Source of the DNA: Doris montereyensis
Lineage: Eukaryota > Mollusca > Gastropoda > Nudibranchia > Dorididae
Direction of reading: 5' to 3'
DNA: 64,000 bases
NCBI GenBank assembly: GCA_037039925.1
Contig: JAXRKP010001148.1
Coordinates: forward strand, 22,501 to 86,500
Below the pieces are notes generated by a model. The model was not told where the DNA came from and did no database searches. It saw nothing but the letters and a program-made list of their open reading frames with translations. The translations under genes were made by a program, and so were the position numbers. Within the stretch, counting starts at the first letter, position 1. The number at the start of each line of letters is the position of its first letter. Below are positions 61,190-64,000 of this stretch, piece by piece.

Positions 61190-61545
61190 AAGTGTTACAG
61201 GTTTGTTTGTTTTATTGATGATCTCAGGGTGAATTAAGGAGTAAATAGCAAGATGAAAGATAGGTGAAAGAAGGAATGGAAAGAGATAGGAACCGCTCAC
61301 AAAGTGCTACAGGTTTATTTGTTTTATTGATGATCTCAGAGTGAATTAAGGAGTAAATAGCAAGATGAAAGATAGGTGAAAGAAGGAATGGAAAGAGATA
61401 GGAACCGCTCACAAAGTGTTACAGGTTCGTTTGTTTTATTGATGATCTCAGAGTGAATTAAGGAGTAAATAGCAAGATGAAAGATAGGTGAAAGAAGGAA
61501 TGGAAAGAGATAGGAACCACTCACAAAGTGCTACAGGAAAACAAT
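61190..61545 (-). repeat. 112-bp tandem repeat, three copies, derived from family A
   Basis: Three copies, 112 bp apart, of a unit with GTTACAGGTTTGTTTGTTTT, ATTGATGATCTCAGGGTGAA, TTAAGGAGTAAATAGCAAGA, TGAAAGATAGGTGAAAGAAG and GAAAGAGATAGGAACCGCTC. This is most of family A without the CCACCATATGCAG part. Copies differ at only a few bases, so the duplication is young. Confidence 0.9.
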
Positions 61546-61734
61546 GAAAACATCACGGAAGGACGAAATAATAAATAAAGAAAGACAGAGAAGAACACCA
61601 ATGTGAAAGCTTCAAATTTCCTTTGTAATATGAAGAAACAGAATGTGAGATATTCCAGACACCTCATGTGTCACTGTCATCAGACTCCTGACAAATATAT
61701 TTTAGAAACAAACATTCAAGGCAAGAGAATTGTT

Positions 61735-61865
61735 TGTTTATTTGAAATTTACCCTGTCCACCATTGTGGTGACCTCGGGGGTGAATTAAGAGGAAACAGT
61801 AAGATAAAAGACTAGTGAAAGAGTAAAGTAAAAAGAAAGAAGTAGGACCTATCCACACGCACAAG
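61735..61865 (-). mobile_element. Dispersed repeat family A copy
   Basis: GAAATTTACCCTGTCCACCA, TTGTGGTGACCTCGGGGGTG, AATTAAGAGGAAACAGTAAG and AAGAAGTAGGACCTATCCAC. One of the best-preserved copies. Confidence 0.8.
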
Positions 61866-62230
61866 AGATGAACAGGAAGACGAGCTCGAAGGTGGGAGCA
61901 AATACAGAAGACTGGCCGCGAAACACAACAATGAAAGGCGGGCCAGATGGCAACAAAGTGTGTTTTCCTGAAAGAAGGCTACAGAGGCAATCTCCGATCA
62001 ACGTATAAGCTACGGATGTTGATGAGAGAAAGTTTCAATCAATGGCCACTATTGGCGAATCATGAACAAAGTCGTTCACAACACTGTTATTCTTTTTACT
62101 TTCCTCTTTATTTATTGTCCGTGCTTCACAATTATACATCACAAAGGGAAAGGTGTCGGCATTCAAAACTCAAATTTTTCGTTTCATTGAACTGACTTCT
62201 CCAGATGGCATTCATCTTGTTCAGCTTTTA
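61866..62230. other. Spacer with an unexplained basic-acidic coding-like stretch
   Basis: At 61866-61975 the plus strand reads DEQEDELEGGSKYRRLAAKH then NNERRARWQQSVF and a stop. It has coding-like composition, but I recognise no family and see no start or splice border. The rest shows nothing. Confidence 0.25.
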
Positions 62231-62231
62231 C

Positions 62232-62545
62232 TACTGATTTGATTTGATTTACCGACATTCACAAAATCAGGTGATCTTGGGGGTTTTGGCAGGAATTTTG
62301 ATTTTGCCCGGACTGCCCTGTATGTAAACAGCCACGGGATCTTTAACGTGAACAGAGTGCTGTGATCTTCTTTTCATCGTCCGTCTCCGAAGGGATAAGG
62401 TGTCGATCCACCTACCTGGACCAGGGGGTAAATGTTGCTCTAAAAAAAATCAAGAATATTGATCAAATCTTGACGGGGCTCGAACCCACTACCTTTTGGT
62501 TGAGAGGTCGACACCTTGCCTCTGGACTACAGAGTCCTCCTTACT
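62232..62545 (-). mobile_element. tRNA-derived SINE family B, best-preserved copy
   Basis: On the minus strand the head has A box TAGTCCAGAGG, an anticodon-arm-like GACCTCTCAACCAAAAGGT and B box GGTTCGAGCCC. The body has GGTAGGTGGATCGACACC, GGAGACGGACGATGAAAA and GTTAAAGATCCCGTGGC, and the 3' end is GATCACCTGATTTTGTGAAT followed by AAATCAAATCAA. Confidence 0.88.
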
Positions 62546-62781
62546 ATTGATAATAAAACCAACAAATTTATAATGGAAGAGAAAATGTTTTATCTTTGTC
62601 ATTTCTGTACCTGAGATCCACTGGTTTGACGCAATCTGCATCCTGGCATCTAGAGTTGTTGACCTTTTTGGACACTGGGTGAGACGTGAGACACTCCCGT
62701 GCTTTGATCAGCGATGCAGCCTTTGTGGAAAGGAAATGTCAAGTCAAAACAACGTAAATGACAAAGCCAAGCAAAGTTATG

Positions 62782-62965
<184 letters not shown>

Positions 62966-63049
62966 GGTAGGGGATGGGGGTATCCAAACAAACAATTATA
63001 TATCTAAGCTGTCATAATTTTATAGCCTCCAAAATTCGTCACTATTGAC

Positions 63050-63205
63050 AACGAAGATTGGTTGTGAAATTCATCTATAACTCTATGTAACTAAAGTTGG
63101 TAAGATTGGTTGTGAAATTCATCTATAACTCTATGTAACTAAAATTTGGTAAGATTGGTTGTGAAATTCATCTATAACTCTATGTAACTAAAATTTGGTT
63201 AACAT
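63050..63205. repeat. 49-bp tandem repeat, three copies
   Basis: Three near-identical copies of GATTGGTTGTGAAATTCATC, TATAACTCTATGTAACTAAA, ATTTGGTAA. The last is cut short after TTTGGTTAA. Confidence 0.9.
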
Positions 63206-64000
63206 TGGACTCACTTTGCGAAATGTAAACAGCATTCTAAGGGTTTCCTTTTTTTATGTGGTCATCAGTTACTTTTGTTACAACTACAGTGAGTGTAAAT
63301 AAAATAATGTCTGCGGTGACACGTGTGTACCAACTTCAATCCTACTTGAATTCAGAACTGGGAACATGATAAAGATATTTATTCGTATGCAAGGGAATAA
63401 GTATGGTTGCCCAGTCAAGAATTATCTTACATATCGGCGGTGAAAGTTGCAAATCGTGTAAATCTGAAGTTAGCAACATGTTTCTCTGCTTCCCCATTGG
63501 GTCTAGTTTTTAACACTTGCAAAACGCATATGTCTGTGAAAAAAGATTTTCTCAAAGCATCCAAAATTGGACCTACACCGTTCGTGACCTTCACCGTCAA
63601 TATATATATGTATCCTCAACACACATTAACACACCAAAGAAGAGTGTTGTTATAAAAAAATAAAGTCAGCCCTGCCTTTTGCAAAGGGATGTTAGCAGAA
63701 TCTAGCCAGTCCTGCACGTCTTCTTCACTTGGTAATATGGCCTGGTCATGAAATAAAAAATACAAAAATGTCAAGTCTCATTCTTTTAATCCATTATTAT
63801 CAATTCAGCTTTCTTAGGTCACACTTTGCATATACATGTAAATAATCCTGCAATTGTGCGTGGGTACAATAATTTTGTTTGCTAAAATAGACATTTTACA
63901 AGAAAAATTATGAAACTATTATTTCTTATCACAGTATGTTCATTCCCAGTAAAACATCTCGAGGGCCATTTAGAAGTGGTTGAATTGTAGCACACTTTAT
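63206..64000. other. Right-end spacer, no gene seen
   Basis: Unique AT-rich sequence. The frame at 63407-63655 has no recognised domain. Confidence 0.5.

Overview
The window is nuclear DNA of an invertebrate animal. It has introns with GT/GC-AG borders, several non-LTR retrotransposon remnants, a Penelope-like element, tRNA-derived SINEs, very long GA/CT microsatellites and at least ten unrelated satellite arrays. A mollusc, probably a gastropod, fits best (AGATCT-rich spacers, CR1-like and Penelope elements, abundant SINE families). This is inference, because no diagnostic gene settles it.

The one host gene I can support is an AGPAT1-type 1-acyl-glycerol-3-phosphate acyltransferase on the minus strand, start codon at 31496 and stop at 22549. 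Six exons can be read and one stretch between motifs I and III was not found. Almost every exon carries single-base losses, mostly in short homopolymers, that break the frame while the protein sense continues in the next frame. This looks like long-read consensus error, and it means that missing open reading frames in this window do not prove missing genes.

Layout: 1-2975, two satellites (43 bp, then 38/39 bp) running into a degraded reverse transcriptase on the minus strand (3003-3648). 4803-7450, a decayed non-LTR element. 7825-9610, a 68-bp satellite. 10190-10628, a 30-bp satellite. 10.6-15.8 kb, a zone of many copies of a short dispersed repeat (called family A here), a nested SINE (family B) and GA tracts. 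16.9-18.74 kb, a cluster of a palindromic word. 22.5-31.5 kb, the AGPAT gene with a CR1-like fragment and SINE pieces in its introns. 32.4-33.24 kb, CT tracts. 33.47-35.52 kb, a Penelope-like element with a hammerhead-like motif upstream. 35.53-37.66 kb, a heptamer-based satellite. 37.68-38.34 kb, PIF/Harbinger and MADF remnants. 38.39-39.36 kb, SINE family C as a tandem tail array facing an intact copy. 39.5-40.1 kb, GA. 40.44-50.6 kb, one large satellite made of nonamers. 51.6-55.1 kb, a 26-bp satellite. 55.4-57.1 kb, a 48-bp satellite. 58.47-59.58 kb, a 44-bp satellite that grew inside a family A copy. 60-63.2 kb, GA tracts, SINEs and smaller arrays.

The most interesting theme is the conversion of short retroelements into satellites. 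Family A is expanded in tandem at three places with different units, and family C at a fourth. Families A and B share their 3' tail, and every copy of both that I found lies in the same orientation. The very long reading frames in the satellite regions follow from repeat periods that are multiples of three and from stop-poor words; I do not treat them as genes.
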